Below, piece by piece: positions 42,356 through 51,410 of a stretch of 64,000 bases of DNA. The notes below the pieces were generated by a model. It did no database searches and was not told the DNA's origin. It worked only from the letters and a program-made list of their open reading frames with translations. The position numbers were made by a program, and so were the translations under genes. The number at the start of each line of letters is the position of its first letter. Within the stretch, counting starts at the first letter, position 1. Origin of the DNA: Bacteroidota bacterium (GTDB taxonomy: Bacteria; Bacteroidota; Bacteroidia; Cytophagales; Cyclobacteriaceae); contig JAFDYV010000002.1 of NCBI GenBank assembly GCA_018267275.1, positions 186,001 to 250,000 of the forward strand. The letters are read 5' to 3'.

Positions 42356-42855
42356 TTGCTGCTACAAACGCCCACAGCAGCCCGGCCGTTGGGGCTGGAA
42401 ACAGCGGAACCAATATTTCCTGCTGCCAGTATCACATCTTTTGAGGGGCCTGAATCGGATAAGTGTACCTTAATACATGCTTTTAGTTTCACAAAGTCTG
42501 CGTAAGCAATCTTTGTTTCATCGGCCAATTGTGCCACATTCGTTTCACTCTTGCCAGCATTGGCAGCCAATGGACTTAACAAGGCGGCTACAGGCGCACC
42601 CGCCACGCTCAGGTCGCCTAAGTGCAAATGCACTGGATATTTTGCATCGCCCGAGGTTCCGCTTAAATCAACCAGAACCACCGTGCTTCCATCCTTCTTT
42701 TCTTTTAACGTTGCCGTGCCCGACACAGCATATGATGACCCTGGCTGCAGCGCATAAGTTACCTGATTGCCAGTGAATTCACTGATTTGTTCACTTTTTT
42801 GACAAGAAATCAGGCCAAATACTGCAACGCCTAACCCCAACATGATTGCCTTCAT
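42352..42855 (-). CDS. CHRD-like lipoprotein
   Basis: A 167-aa lipoprotein (FGLISC|QKSE) with a small beta-rich domain: SYAVSGTATLKEKKDGSTVVLVD, YPVHLHLGDLSVAG and KACIKVHLSDSGPSKDVILAAGNIG. The HLHLGD element and the general layout resemble CHRD (chordin-type) domains of Bacteroidota surface proteins. The ATG at 42855 gives a proper lipoprotein signal; an in-frame start 31 codons earlier does not. It is convergent with the thioredoxin gene and its 3' end overlaps it by 4 bp. Confidence 0.72.
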   Translation of the reverse strand: MKAIMLGLGVAVFGLISCQKSEQISEFTGNQVTYALQPGSSYAVSGTATLKEKKDGSTVVLVDLSGTSGDAKYPVHLHLGDLSVAGAPVAALLSPLAANAGKSETNVAQLADETKIAYADFVKLKACIKVHLSDSGPSKDVILAAGNIGSAVSSPNGRAAVGVCSSN

Positions 42856-42917
42856 ACCTTTTTTGTTTGATCTGTTAAAGTTAATCGAAAAAATTGCCAG
42901 TTCAATCATTAACCCAT

Positions 42918-42925
42918 TAGCTTTG
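42918..42925 (+). promoter_or_regulatory. -7 box of the first LPP20-type gene
   Basis: TAGCTTTG fits TAnnTTTG and lies 64 nt before the GTG start, giving a leader of about 60 nt with a small TGCC...GGCA hairpin. No firm -33 element. Confidence 0.4.
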
Positions 42926-42989
42926 TTTGCCGTTTTTGGCATGGGCATTGATTCAGTCTGTTAAAACGCTTAATAACCCCGTTTAGTTT

Positions 42990-44363
42990 GTGAAACCCAC
43001 CTTCCTTTTATGCTTGTTGGCGGCTGCTTGTAGCCCTGCGGTAAATACTTCTTTAAAAAATGATTTGCAGAATACTAAGCCGACATGGCTGTCAGCCAAG
43101 CCCGACCAATCTTTTTACTACATCGGTATCGGACACAGCACCAAAACCGGCACCAACAACTTTGTGCAGGAAGCCAAAAAAAGTGCGTTGGAAGACTTAG
43201 TTTCTGAAATAAAGGTAAATGTATCTGGTACTTCAGTGTTGAGCCAGATTGATGCCAACAAGGAGTTTCAGGAAAAGTACGAGCAGATCATTAAGACCAC
43301 CGCGGCTGATGAAATAGAAGAATTTGAGCAAGTTGATTCTTGGCAAGACGATCGAAACTATTGGGTGTATTATCGATTGTCAAAACAACGGTATAAAGAA
43401 ATTAAGGACGAACAAAAGCGGAATGCCGTCAGCATTGGATTGGATTTTTTCACCAAGGCAAAGCAGGCCGAGCGGAATAATGATCCTGTTTTAGCCTTGG
43501 GTTTCTATTACCAGGGTTTTCGAGCTATTGAAAAATACTTGGCGGAGCCCATTCGATTGGAGTTTGAAGGAAAAGAAATTCTGTTGACCAGCGAAGTGAT
43601 TGCCAGTATGCAAATGCTGTTGGATAAACTGGAGATAGCCGTTACCCCTTCAGAAGTAACGCTGAACCGTAGGGTGTCAATCGATGACCAATCGTTTACA
43701 GCAAAAGCTTATGACAAAGCTTCCAAAAAGAAGATTGCCGACTTGCCTTTGCGCGCAACGTTTGAGAAGGGTGCTGGCAACGTGTTTCCGGATTATAAAA
43801 CGAATGCCGAAGGAAGTGCGAAAATTCTGTTAACCAAGATTAGCTCCCGAGATTTAGAACAAACGGTGTCGATAAAGGTGAACCCGTTGAGTTTTGCTGG
43901 TGGAACAGCCACGAAAATTGATTCGCTGGTGGTGCAGAAATTGGTGGTACCAAGGGCCACGATCTTACTGAATGTGCAGCGACCGTTGGTTTATGTATCG
44001 TCTGTGGAGCGGAGCCTTGGCAATGTAAAATCAACGCAACAGGTTACTAATAAGATAAAGAATTATTTGGCAAATGCGGGTTTTGAATTTACCGATCAAA
44101 AGAACAAGGCAGAATTGGCTTTGGATGTGGATGCCAATTCAGAAAAAGGAGCAGTTTCAGGCAGTATTTTTATCACTTATGTTACAGCCGTAATTCGCGT
44201 TTCTTCCGTAAAGGACAACAAAGAAATTTATGCCACTACTCTGGATCGGGTAAAAGGCTTCAGTTTGGACTTTGAGCGATCTAGCCAAGAGGCATATAAC
44301 AAATCGCTGGAAATACTAGAAAAAGAGAAGCTGCCGGAATTATTAAATTCGATTTTACAATGA
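42990..44363 (+). CDS. LPP20-family lipoprotein (457 aa)
   Basis: Begins at a GTG that gives an immediate lipoprotein signal (FLLCLLAAAC|SPAV). The N-terminal half has the LPP20 look: IGIGHSTKTGTNNFVQEAKKSALEDLVSEIKVNVSGTSVL, a repeated-segment fold seen in bacterial envelope lipoproteins. The second half is beta-rich with domains such as RATILLNVQRPLVYV and GAVSGSIFITYVTAVIRVSS, and ends in a helix. It is followed by a smaller LPP20-type lipoprotein in the same direction. It may be part of an outer-membrane complex; the function is not known. Confidence 0.8.
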   Translation: MKPTFLLCLLAAACSPAVNTSLKNDLQNTKPTWLSAKPDQSFYYIGIGHSTKTGTNNFVQEAKKSALEDLVSEIKVNVSGTSVLSQIDANKEFQEKYEQIIKTTAADEIEEFEQVDSWQDDRNYWVYYRLSKQRYKEIKDEQKRNAVSIGLDFFTKAKQAERNNDPVLALGFYYQGFRAIEKYLAEPIRLEFEGKEILLTSEVIASMQMLLDKLEIAVTPSEVTLNRRVSIDDQSFTAKAYDKASKKKIADLPLRATFEKGAGNVFPDYKTNAEGSAKILLTKISSRDLEQTVSIKVNPLSFAGGTATKIDSLVVQKLVVPRATILLNVQRPLVYVSSVERSLGNVKSTQQVTNKIKNYLANAGFEFTDQKNKAELALDVDANSEKGAVSGSIFITYVTAVIRVSSVKDNKEIYATTLDRVKGFSLDFERSSQEAYNKSLEILEKEKLPELLNSILQ

Positions 44364-44444
44364 TTTAATTAGGAAAAAACTAATCTAAAAACTGTGGCCT
44401 GTAAATTGCATTAACTAAATTGCTAACTAAATAACTCAACGTTT

Positions 44445-45014
44445 ATGAAAAGAATCGCAAATTATTCACTGGTAATAGTAGCCGCAGCTGCCCTATTGTT
44501 TGCAGGTTGCAAAGCCAAGCAAAAGACCCCTGATGGTGAGAAAGAAGTAGTGGTACCTTGCTCAGGTCCTGATTTCTTTACCAACAACAAAGTTTTTAGG
44601 GCTAATTCCATTGGTGAGAGCATGGATCAAGTGACTTCAAAAAAGAAGGCGTTGACAAATGCTAGAAATGAACTGGCGCAATCCATCCAGACAACTGTAA
44701 AGACAGTTACTGATAACTATACCAATTCACGTTCTATGAACCGCAAGGAAGAATTGGAGCAGAAGTTTGAGCAATTGAACCGTGAAGTGGTAGACCAAAC
44801 GTTGCAAGGCGTGCGCACCATTTGCGAAAAATTAGTGCAAACAAAAGATGGTAACTACAAAACTTATATTGCGATCGAACTGTCGGCTGATGAATTGGTA
44901 AAGCAATACAACCAACGTTTATCTACTGACGACCGTTTGAAAATCGACTACGACTACGAGAAGTTTAAGGATACTTTCAACCAGGAAATGGAAAAGCGTG
45001 CCAAAGGGAATTAA
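44445..45014 (+). CDS. Small LPP20-type lipoprotein
   Basis: A 189-aa lipoprotein (ALLFAGC|KAKQK). It carries FFTNNKVFRANSIGESMDQVTSKKKALTNARNELAQSIQ and DGNYKTYIAIELSADELVKQYNQR, the short form of the LPP20 domain, with a heptad-rich middle (KEELEQKFEQLNREVVDQ). The neighbouring larger protein contains the same kind of domain, so the two likely work together or descend from one another. An intrinsic terminator follows. Confidence 0.82.
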   Translation: MKRIANYSLVIVAAAALLFAGCKAKQKTPDGEKEVVVPCSGPDFFTNNKVFRANSIGESMDQVTSKKKALTNARNELAQSIQTTVKTVTDNYTNSRSMNRKEELEQKFEQLNREVVDQTLQGVRTICEKLVQTKDGNYKTYIAIELSADELVKQYNQRLSTDDRLKIDYDYEKFKDTFNQEMEKRAKGN

Positions 45015-45038
45015 CCAGTGCACCGCATAGTAAAAAAG

Positions 45039-45066
45039 CCCGGCCCGAAAGGTCGGGATTTTTTTT
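45039..45066 (+). terminator. Intrinsic terminator after the LPP20 pair
   Basis: CCCGGCC / GGTCGGG stem (7 bp, one G-T) with loop CGAAA, followed by a T run. Confidence 0.88.
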
Positions 45067-45072
45067 GTTAAT

Positions 45073-45103
45073 GCTGAGCGTCACCGAAGCATCTCACCAT
45101 TTT
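45073..45103. repeat. Remnant of a dispersed intergenic repeat
   Basis: ATGCTGAGCGTCACCGAAGC followed by ATCTCACC matches the style of the TGCTGAGC-GAAGCATCTCA repeats widespread in Bacteroidota intergenic DNA. Only one copy is visible here, and the following 45104-45212 has nothing else I can name. Confidence 0.4.
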
Positions 45104-45212
45104 CTTTCATACTGGAGGTTTACTCGCCTGCCAACGCATCTTGTTGGGTGCGCCCCCTTCAGAATTTAATCCTTGCTTGGGTTTTTAGCTATATACCTGC
45201 TAAATTTCGAAG

Positions 45213-45629
45213 ATGGCCGGTTATTCAGAGAAGCCTTTGTTAAAAAAATTAGGTTTAGCGGAGAACAATGCTGCCTACTTGAGCAACGCGCCACAAGAAT
45301 ATTTCGATTGGGTTTCACCTTTACCAACAGCAGTAACTTTCAAAATCCGCCCGGCAAAACAATCCATACACTTTGCTCATATTTTTGTCACCAGCCAAAA
45401 AGAATTTGAGACCGCATTTCTCAAAGCAAAGCCATTGTTGTTGGACACCGGAATGTTGTGGGTGTCTTGGCCGAAAAAAGCATCGAAAATAAACACTGAT
45501 TTGGACGAAAATATCATCCGCCACTTTGGGTTGAAGAATGGTTTGGTAGATGTAAAAGTCTGTGCGGTAAGCGAGGTGTGGTCGGGGCTGAAATTTGTGT
45601 ACCGCATAAAAGACCGGAAATCGAAATAA
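45213..45629 (+). CDS. DUF3052 family protein
   Basis: A 138-aa soluble protein opening with MAGYSEKPLLKKLGLAEN, the DUF3052 signature. It is a small alpha/beta protein with IFVTSQKEFETAFLKAKPLL and MLWVSWPKKASKINTDLDEN, ending in VCAVSEVWSGLKFVYRIKDR. No catalytic residues are obvious. It lies 12 bp before the aminotransferase start and may be expressed with it. The function is not established. Confidence 0.83.
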   Translation: MAGYSEKPLLKKLGLAENNAAYLSNAPQEYFDWVSPLPTAVTFKIRPAKQSIHFAHIFVTSQKEFETAFLKAKPLLLDTGMLWVSWPKKASKINTDLDENIIRHFGLKNGLVDVKVCAVSEVWSGLKFVYRIKDRKSK

Positions 45630-45640
45630 AATATACCGTT

Positions 45641-46909
45641 ATGTTGGATAGAAGAACACTTCTAAGAAGCCTTAGTCTTTCGGCCGTGGCGCTCCCTTTT
45701 TTTAATGATGACGCGCATGCAAATGAGTTATTGCAACCTGACGACCCAAAGTTTTGGGCGAGCGTGCGCGATCAGTTTATGCTTTCAAAAGACAAAGTGT
45801 TTTTCAATTGCGGTACGGTGGGCGTAATGCCTAAAGTGGTTGTCGATAAGATGACGGAACACGCTCGTTATCTGGCAACCGATGTTGCCGATTGGGCCTA
45901 CAAAGACGACAACAAAGAGCAGTTCATTAGTGGGTACAACAACTTAATCCCCATTCGTACCAAAGTTGCCAAATTACTGAATTGCGAGGTGGCCGAAATT
46001 GCCATGACAGACAATGTTACCCATGGTATGAGTTATGTTGCCAACGGCCTCACCTTTCAATCTGGCGATGAAATTTTAACCACTGACCAAGAGCATGGCG
46101 GTGGCCAGTCAAGTTGGAAATTGAAAGAAAAGAGATTTGGAGCTGTTTTTAAAACCGTTGCCATCGGTAAGCCTATCAACAGCTCCGCTGAGGTGTTTGA
46201 TACAATTGTAAAGGCATTTACACCCAAAACGAAAGTACTCATGCTTTCGCACATGATTTCGGGCAGCGGTGCCATTTTGCCCGTAAACGAACTGTGTGGT
46301 GAGGCAAAAAAGCGAGGCATCTTTACCGTATTAGATGGCGCGCAAACCATTGGGCAAATTAAAATTGATTTGAAAGAGATTGATTGCGATGCCTACTTAG
46401 GTTGCTTCCACAAATGGATGGGTGCACCTTGCGGTACAGGGTTTATGTTTGTAAAATCAGAGCATTTAAAAAATCTTTGGACAACGGTGGCTAGCTATCG
46501 GTGGGATGACCATGCAGATGAAGGCTTTCGATTTACGCAACGTGGCACGGGCAATTTTTCGGTGTTGTTTGGTTTGGAAGCTGCCCTTGATTTTCACTTT
46601 CAGCTAGGCCCCGAGAGAGTTTACGAGCGCATCAAGTTTTTGGGCAACCGGTTAAGAGATGGCTTGCGGGCAAATAAGAAAGTCAAGATCTTCTCGCCCA
46701 AAGAAGAAGCCATGTGTGCCGGAATTACGCTTTACAACATCGAGGGCATGACGGGTGCGCAATTGCAAGATGCCTATTGGGCAAAGGCCAAAATGCGCCC
46801 TCGCTCGCAGGGAGATGTATTCGGAGTGCGTCATTCGACCCATATATTCAATAGTGAAAATGAGATTGACAGCGCAATAAAGATTGTGAACGAACTATCC
46901 ACTCGATAG
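45641..46909 (+). CDS. Class V aminotransferase with Tat-like signal
   Basis: A 422-aa PLP-dependent enzyme of the class V fold (isopenicillin-N epimerase/cysteine-desulfurase-like). The PLP Lys258 is in GCFHKWMGAP. An N-terminal DRRTLLRSLSLSAVALPFF looks like a twin-arginine signal, so the folded, cofactor-bound enzyme may be exported. The ATG at 45641 is chosen because it gives the signal; a longer in-frame reading overlaps the DUF3052 gene. Substrate binding includes TTDQEHGGGQSSWKL and TGNFSVLFGLEAAL. It could be an epimerase, aminotransferase or desulfurase; the location is a guess from the signal. Confidence 0.86.
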   Translation: MLDRRTLLRSLSLSAVALPFFNDDAHANELLQPDDPKFWASVRDQFMLSKDKVFFNCGTVGVMPKVVVDKMTEHARYLATDVADWAYKDDNKEQFISGYNNLIPIRTKVAKLLNCEVAEIAMTDNVTHGMSYVANGLTFQSGDEILTTDQEHGGGQSSWKLKEKRFGAVFKTVAIGKPINSSAEVFDTIVKAFTPKTKVLMLSHMISGSGAILPVNELCGEAKKRGIFTVLDGAQTIGQIKIDLKEIDCDAYLGCFHKWMGAPCGTGFMFVKSEHLKNLWTTVASYRWDDHADEGFRFTQRGTGNFSVLFGLEAALDFHFQLGPERVYERIKFLGNRLRDGLRANKKVKIFSPKEEAMCAGITLYNIEGMTGAQLQDAYWAKAKMRPRSQGDVFGVRHSTHIFNSENEIDSAIKIVNELSTR

Positions 46910-46942
46910 AGTATTTGAATCGAAAGTTCAGTAATAAGGCTG

Positions 46943-46950
46943 TATTTTTG
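46943..46950 (+). promoter_or_regulatory. -7 box of hrpB (leaderless geometry)
   Basis: TATTTTTG fits TAnnTTTG and ends 5 nt before the ATG. A TTTG lies 25 nt upstream, which is longer than the usual spacer. Confidence 0.5.
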
Positions 46951-46955
46951 GCTTT

Positions 46956-49421
46956 ATGTCTGGGTACCCCATTCTCGAAGTAATTCCTGAACTGAAAAGG
47001 AAACTGAATGATACTCCCATTATAATTCTCCAAGCCCCCCCGGGCGCAGGTAAGTCAACGGTTTTGCCGCTTGAGTTATTAAACGAGACTTGGTTAAGAA
47101 ACCAAAAAATCCTGATGCTGGAACCCCGCAGGCTGGCGGCTCGTTCGGTGGCGTTGCGTATGGCGGATTTGCGGAACGAAGAAGTCGGCAAAACCATTGG
47201 CTATCAGGTTCGCTTCGAGAACATGACCAATGCCAACACGCGTATCGATGTGTTGACAGAAGGGATTTTAACACGAAAGATTCAAAGCGATAGTTCGCTC
47301 GAGGGTGTAGGCCTGGTGATCTTCGATGAATTTCACGAGCGAAGCTTGCATGCAGACCTGGCGTTGGCGCTGTGCCTGCAGGTGCAACAGTTGCTGCGAG
47401 AAGACCTGCGCATTTTGATTATGTCGGCCACTTTGGAAAGTGAAAAGTTGGCATGGACATTGAAAGCGCCCGTTATCACTAGTACCGGTAGGCAGTTTCC
47501 GGTGAAGATTGAATATCAAACTCCCGCCCGCGATGCCTCGATTGCAGATTCGGTGACGCATGCAATTAAAAAGGCTGTTAAAGAACAAAACGGAGATTTG
47601 CTTGTGTTTTTGCCAGGTGTGGGGGAGATCAAACAAGTAAGTGAACGCTTTGCAAATGAAAGTTTTGTTGTATTGCCATTGTACGGAGATTTGCCTTACA
47701 AACAACAACAAGAAGCGATTTTGCCTTTAACCAATGGATCGCGCAAAGTGGTGTTGGCCACGACAATAGCCGAAACATCGCTTACGATTGAAGGGATTAC
47801 CACGGTAATTGATTGCGGGTACACGCGCGCACCAAAGTTTGATCCGCGCAGTGGCCTCACAAAACTTGAAACGATTCGAGTAGCAAAAGATGCGGCTAAC
47901 CAACGCGCTGGTAGGGCGGGCCGGTTGGGCCCAGGCGTTTGTTACCGCTTATGGCCGGAGGCAACGCATCAACATTTAAGGGCATCAAGGCAGCCCGAAA
48001 TAGTAGAAGCCGATTTGTCTTCGTTCGTGTTGGAGCTTGCCAGTTGGGGCGTTAACGATGTTTTTGAATTGAATTGGATTACCCCTCCGCCTGTGGGTGC
48101 TATCAATCAAGCGGTTGAATTGCTGAATGACTTTGGCGCATTATACGGGAAAAGAATTACCGAACGGGGCAAGCAGATATTAAAACTTCCTACCCATCCG
48201 CGGATTGCCCACATGCTGCTTTGTGCTTTGAATACGAACCTTGCCATCGACATTGCCGCGATTCTTGAAGAGCGCGACCCATTGCCGAAAGAAGTGGGTT
48301 CTGATTTGAGTTTGCGAGTTGAGATACTGCGTAAATGGAGGGCCAACGAGAAAGTAAATGCGGATCGAAACGTTTTGCAACGAATAGAAAGATTGGCCAC
48401 ATCGTGGCGGAAGATATTTAAGACTACGGCTGACAACTCGATAGTCGCGGATACCGATGTAGGCGCGCTATTGATGGAAGCGTACCCAGAGCGCGTGGCC
48501 CAGCAAATTGACAAGCAGGGTTATCGTTACAAATTGGTTAATGGAAGGGTCGCCAAGCTGCCAGAACATGATGCACTTCACCGGGATAAGTGGCTATGCA
48601 TCGCACAGTTGGATGCGGGGCATACAGAAGGTAAGATTTTTTTGGCCGCGCCTGTGGCGGAAACAGATGTGGTGACCCGTACGACAGAAACAGAAGTGGT
48701 AAAATGGGATAGCGATCGCAGCATGGTGGTAGGAGTTGTAGAAAAGCGACTGGGAAATTTAGTGGTGTCTTCAAAAGTAATGGCTAGCATTTCAGATGAT
48801 CAACGTACCAATACACTTTTGCTGGCGTTGCGCGAAGAAGGACTGAAACTGATTGGGTGGGGCGATAACGAGCGAGAATGGCAAGCACGTGTGGTGAGCT
48901 TGGCCAAATGGCGTGCAAATGAAAACTGGCCTGATGTATATGATGACGCCTTGATTGCCCGTGCGCATGAATGGCTTGCTCCTTTTTTGACAGGTATTTC
49001 AAAACGGACAGACTTACAAAAGCTTGACCTGCATGCCATCGTACAAACCATTCTGCCTTGGGAGTATAGCAATCGATTTGAACAGCTTGCACCTTCAAAA
49101 CTGCAGGTGCCGAGTGGGTCGCACATCAAAATTCAGTATAGTATCCACGGAGATACTCCCAAAATTGAAGTTCGGCTGCAAGAAATGTTTGGCTTGTTAG
49201 AAACACCGACCGTCAACGAAGGGCGCACAAAAATTATGTTGCACTTACTCTCACCTGGTTACAAACCCGTGCAAGTGACCCAGGATCTGAGAAGTTTCTG
49301 GCAGACCACCTACCATGAAGTGCGCAGTGAGTTGCACAGACGTTACCCGCGTCATCATTGGCCTGAAGACCCATGGACTGCCGAAGCGGTGAGGGGAGCA
49401 GTTAAGAGAAGTAAGCAGTAG
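46956..49421 (+). CDS. hrpB: ATP-dependent helicase HrpB
   Basis: An 821-aa DEAH-type RNA helicase homologue. Walker A is APPGAGKST (GAGKST at 30-35), followed by MLEPRRLAARSVALRMA, the FDEFHERSL box (D124), IMSATLES and the motif VI AGRAGRLGPG. The C-terminal HrpB-specific domain (about 480-821) ends in YPRHHWPEDPWTAEAVRG, a family signature. It is a full-length, intact gene with its own promoter. In Bacteroidota the function is poorly known; in other bacteria hrpB is dispensable and linked to mRNA or ribosome metabolism. Confidence 0.95.
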   Translation: MSGYPILEVIPELKRKLNDTPIIILQAPPGAGKSTVLPLELLNETWLRNQKILMLEPRRLAARSVALRMADLRNEEVGKTIGYQVRFENMTNANTRIDVLTEGILTRKIQSDSSLEGVGLVIFDEFHERSLHADLALALCLQVQQLLREDLRILIMSATLESEKLAWTLKAPVITSTGRQFPVKIEYQTPARDASIADSVTHAIKKAVKEQNGDLLVFLPGVGEIKQVSERFANESFVVLPLYGDLPYKQQQEAILPLTNGSRKVVLATTIAETSLTIEGITTVIDCGYTRAPKFDPRSGLTKLETIRVAKDAANQRAGRAGRLGPGVCYRLWPEATHQHLRASRQPEIVEADLSSFVLELASWGVNDVFELNWITPPPVGAINQAVELLNDFGALYGKRITERGKQILKLPTHPRIAHMLLCALNTNLAIDIAAILEERDPLPKEVGSDLSLRVEILRKWRANEKVNADRNVLQRIERLATSWRKIFKTTADNSIVADTDVGALLMEAYPERVAQQIDKQGYRYKLVNGRVAKLPEHDALHRDKWLCIAQLDAGHTEGKIFLAAPVAETDVVTRTTETEVVKWDSDRSMVVGVVEKRLGNLVVSSKVMASISDDQRTNTLLLALREEGLKLIGWGDNEREWQARVVSLAKWRANENWPDVYDDALIARAHEWLAPFLTGISKRTDLQKLDLHAIVQTILPWEYSNRFEQLAPSKLQVPSGSHIKIQYSIHGDTPKIEVRLQEMFGLLETPTVNEGRTKIMLHLLSPGYKPVQVTQDLRSFWQTTYHEVRSELHRRYPRHHWPEDPWTAEAVRGAVKRSKQ

Positions 49422-49478
49422 GCAGTCTGCAATGGGCAGGTTTTAATCCGCAATTAACTGCGGATTGGTTATTCAAAC

Positions 49479-51410
49479 TTAAACTTCAAACGCACTCCTA
49501 TAAAAACCACCTTCCTGCACATACTCCAGCAGCTTGGTGTAGAAGGGGTGAGCACCTAGCGTTGCGCTGTCGCCAATCATTATTAATTTTTTCTTGGCGC
49601 GCGTCATGGCCACGTTTGTTCTGCGGATGTCGTTTAGAAAGCCTACTTCTGCTTTTTCATTGCTGCGAACAAAGCTGATCACAATCACATCGCGTTCTTG
49701 CCCTTGAAAGGCATCAACGGTATTAATAGAAATAAGTTTGTGAAGTGGCTCCAAAACGGGAGATGCTTCTGCCAAAGTATGCAGATAATCTACCTGCGCC
49801 CGATAGGGCGTGATGATAGCCATGGTTATCTTTTCATCCAACCAAGCCTCAGGGCCAATCTCTTCGATGAGTTTTTCCACTAATTGCATCACCAAATTGC
49901 CTTCCTCCTTATTTAAACGACTCAGCGTTTCGGGGTCTTGCTCTTCATTGTAACCACAACCGGCTGTGTCAATAAATTCAATAGGGGGCTGCGATGGCCG
50001 CAACAATTCTTTTTTAACCGACTCATGCGCAATCAATCCCTTCTCGTAAAAATAATCAGATGAAAATTTCATGATGGCCTCGTGCATACGGTATTGCACT
50101 TGTAGCATTGAAGATTTCTCGGGGTGTCTGGCAATACCTTTTTCAAAAAGCGTTTTCTCGAGCCCCTGCCTGGCCGCGTCAATTGATTTGATGGTGGGCG
50201 GCAGTTGATGGTGGTCGCCAGCAAATATTACCCGATGAGCTTTTAAGATAGGAATCCAAGACGCGGGTTCTAGCGATTGCCCGGCTTCATCAATAAATAG
50301 GGTTTTGAATTTTCGTCCCCTCAATGTTTGGTGAGCCGACCCAACTAGTGTGCACGCAATTACGTCACTCGACTGCAGCAAATCATTGGTGATGTAAAAT
50401 TCAAGCATGTCGGCATCAGACTTTAGCTGTTTTGCTTCCTCGCGAAGTAGTGCACGTTCGGTGCGCTGTGCATGGCCATAGTTGCGTTTGTATTTGCCGG
50501 CTTGCGCCTTTACCTGTTCGAGCTTTTTGCGCAGTGCGCGCAACTCGCCAAAGTGACTATGCTCGGCAATTCGAGCGTCCAATGTTTTGCTCAATGATTG
50601 CTCCGTTACGCGAGCCGGATGGCCGAGTCGTAACACGGAGAGTTTTCGGTCGCTTAACTTCTCCACCAGTAAGTCGATAGCTGCATTGCTTGGTGCACAT
50701 ACCAATACCTGACCTTCATTTTTTACCGTGTGCAGAATAGCTTCCACCAACGTGGTTGTTTTGCCTGTGCCGGGAGGGCCGTGGATAAAAGCAACATCGT
50801 GGGTGTCAATTATTTTTTGCAGTGCTTTTTGTTGACTGTCGTTCAGAACAGATGATAATGGATGCTGAATGCTGGGGATTTGGCCTCCGGCATCTCGCAC
50901 CGAGTATCCAGCATCGCCCAACATCACCTCCCTCAACTCCGCCACCCGATTTTCCTCCGCTTCGATCACTTTCTTCAGCGCGTAGTCCATCTCGCGGTAG
51001 CTCACTTCATCAAACATTACATCGATGCCGAGTGAGCCTCCGTCAATCCAGTCGGTTAAGTCTTCGCCATTTAAAGTAATTACCATTAAGTTGTCGCGCA
51101 CGTAGTTAACCACTCCCGTTTGGTAATCGCGCTGTGGTTTGCTTTGGGCGTTCGAGAAAACGCTTACCACTTTTCCGCTTTGAAAGGCGTGCGGTTGTTC
51201 GAGGTGTGTAGCACGTTCCAGTTCAACAATGATTCTTTCGCCTGTGCCAATGTAGTCGCTCTTCAACCGGACGGGGTACCATGTAACACCTTCTTTTACC
51301 CGTGCATGCAGTGGCCGTTGTAAAACCTTTTGCCGGTATTGTTCTTGGTCTGCCTCTTTTTCGAGGCGCAGCAGTGCTTGGGTTTTTAATAGTTGTTCGC
51401 GGGCGCTCAT
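49479..51410 (-). CDS. UPF1/IGHMBP2-like SF1 helicase
   Basis: A 643-aa superfamily 1B helicase-like ATPase. An N-terminal OB-like and stalk region (about 1-180) precedes Walker A HGPPGTGKTTTL, then CAPSNAAIDLLVEKL, the Walker B TLFIDEAGQSLEP and the late motifs AGDHHQLPPT, DAFQGQERDVIVISFVRSN and NVAMTRAKKKLIMIGD. It is close to the helicase family of IGHMBP2 and UPF1, which unwind RNA or DNA 5'-3'. The start overlaps the uracil-DNA glycosylase stop by 4 bp (ATGA), so the two are co-expressed. Confidence 0.92.
   Translation of the reverse strand: MSAREQLLKTQALLRLEKEADQEQYRQKVLQRPLHARVKEGVTWYPVRLKSDYIGTGERIIVELERATHLEQPHAFQSGKVVSVFSNAQSKPQRDYQTGVVNYVRDNLMVITLNGEDLTDWIDGGSLGIDVMFDEVSYREMDYALKKVIEAEENRVAELREVMLGDAGYSVRDAGGQIPSIQHPLSSVLNDSQQKALQKIIDTHDVAFIHGPPGTGKTTTLVEAILHTVKNEGQVLVCAPSNAAIDLLVEKLSDRKLSVLRLGHPARVTEQSLSKTLDARIAEHSHFGELRALRKKLEQVKAQAGKYKRNYGHAQRTERALLREEAKQLKSDADMLEFYITNDLLQSSDVIACTLVGSAHQTLRGRKFKTLFIDEAGQSLEPASWIPILKAHRVIFAGDHHQLPPTIKSIDAARQGLEKTLFEKGIARHPEKSSMLQVQYRMHEAIMKFSSDYFYEKGLIAHESVKKELLRPSQPPIEFIDTAGCGYNEEQDPETLSRLNKEEGNLVMQLVEKLIEEIGPEAWLDEKITMAIITPYRAQVDYLHTLAEASPVLEPLHKLISINTVDAFQGQERDVIVISFVRSNEKAEVGFLNDIRRTNVAMTRAKKKLIMIGDSATLGAHPFYTKLLEYVQEGGFYRSAFEV

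Noticed and set aside
45173-45409. A short open frame before and within the DUF3052 gene
   Set aside because: Out of frame with the DUF3052 protein, which has the proper family start; no motif of its own.
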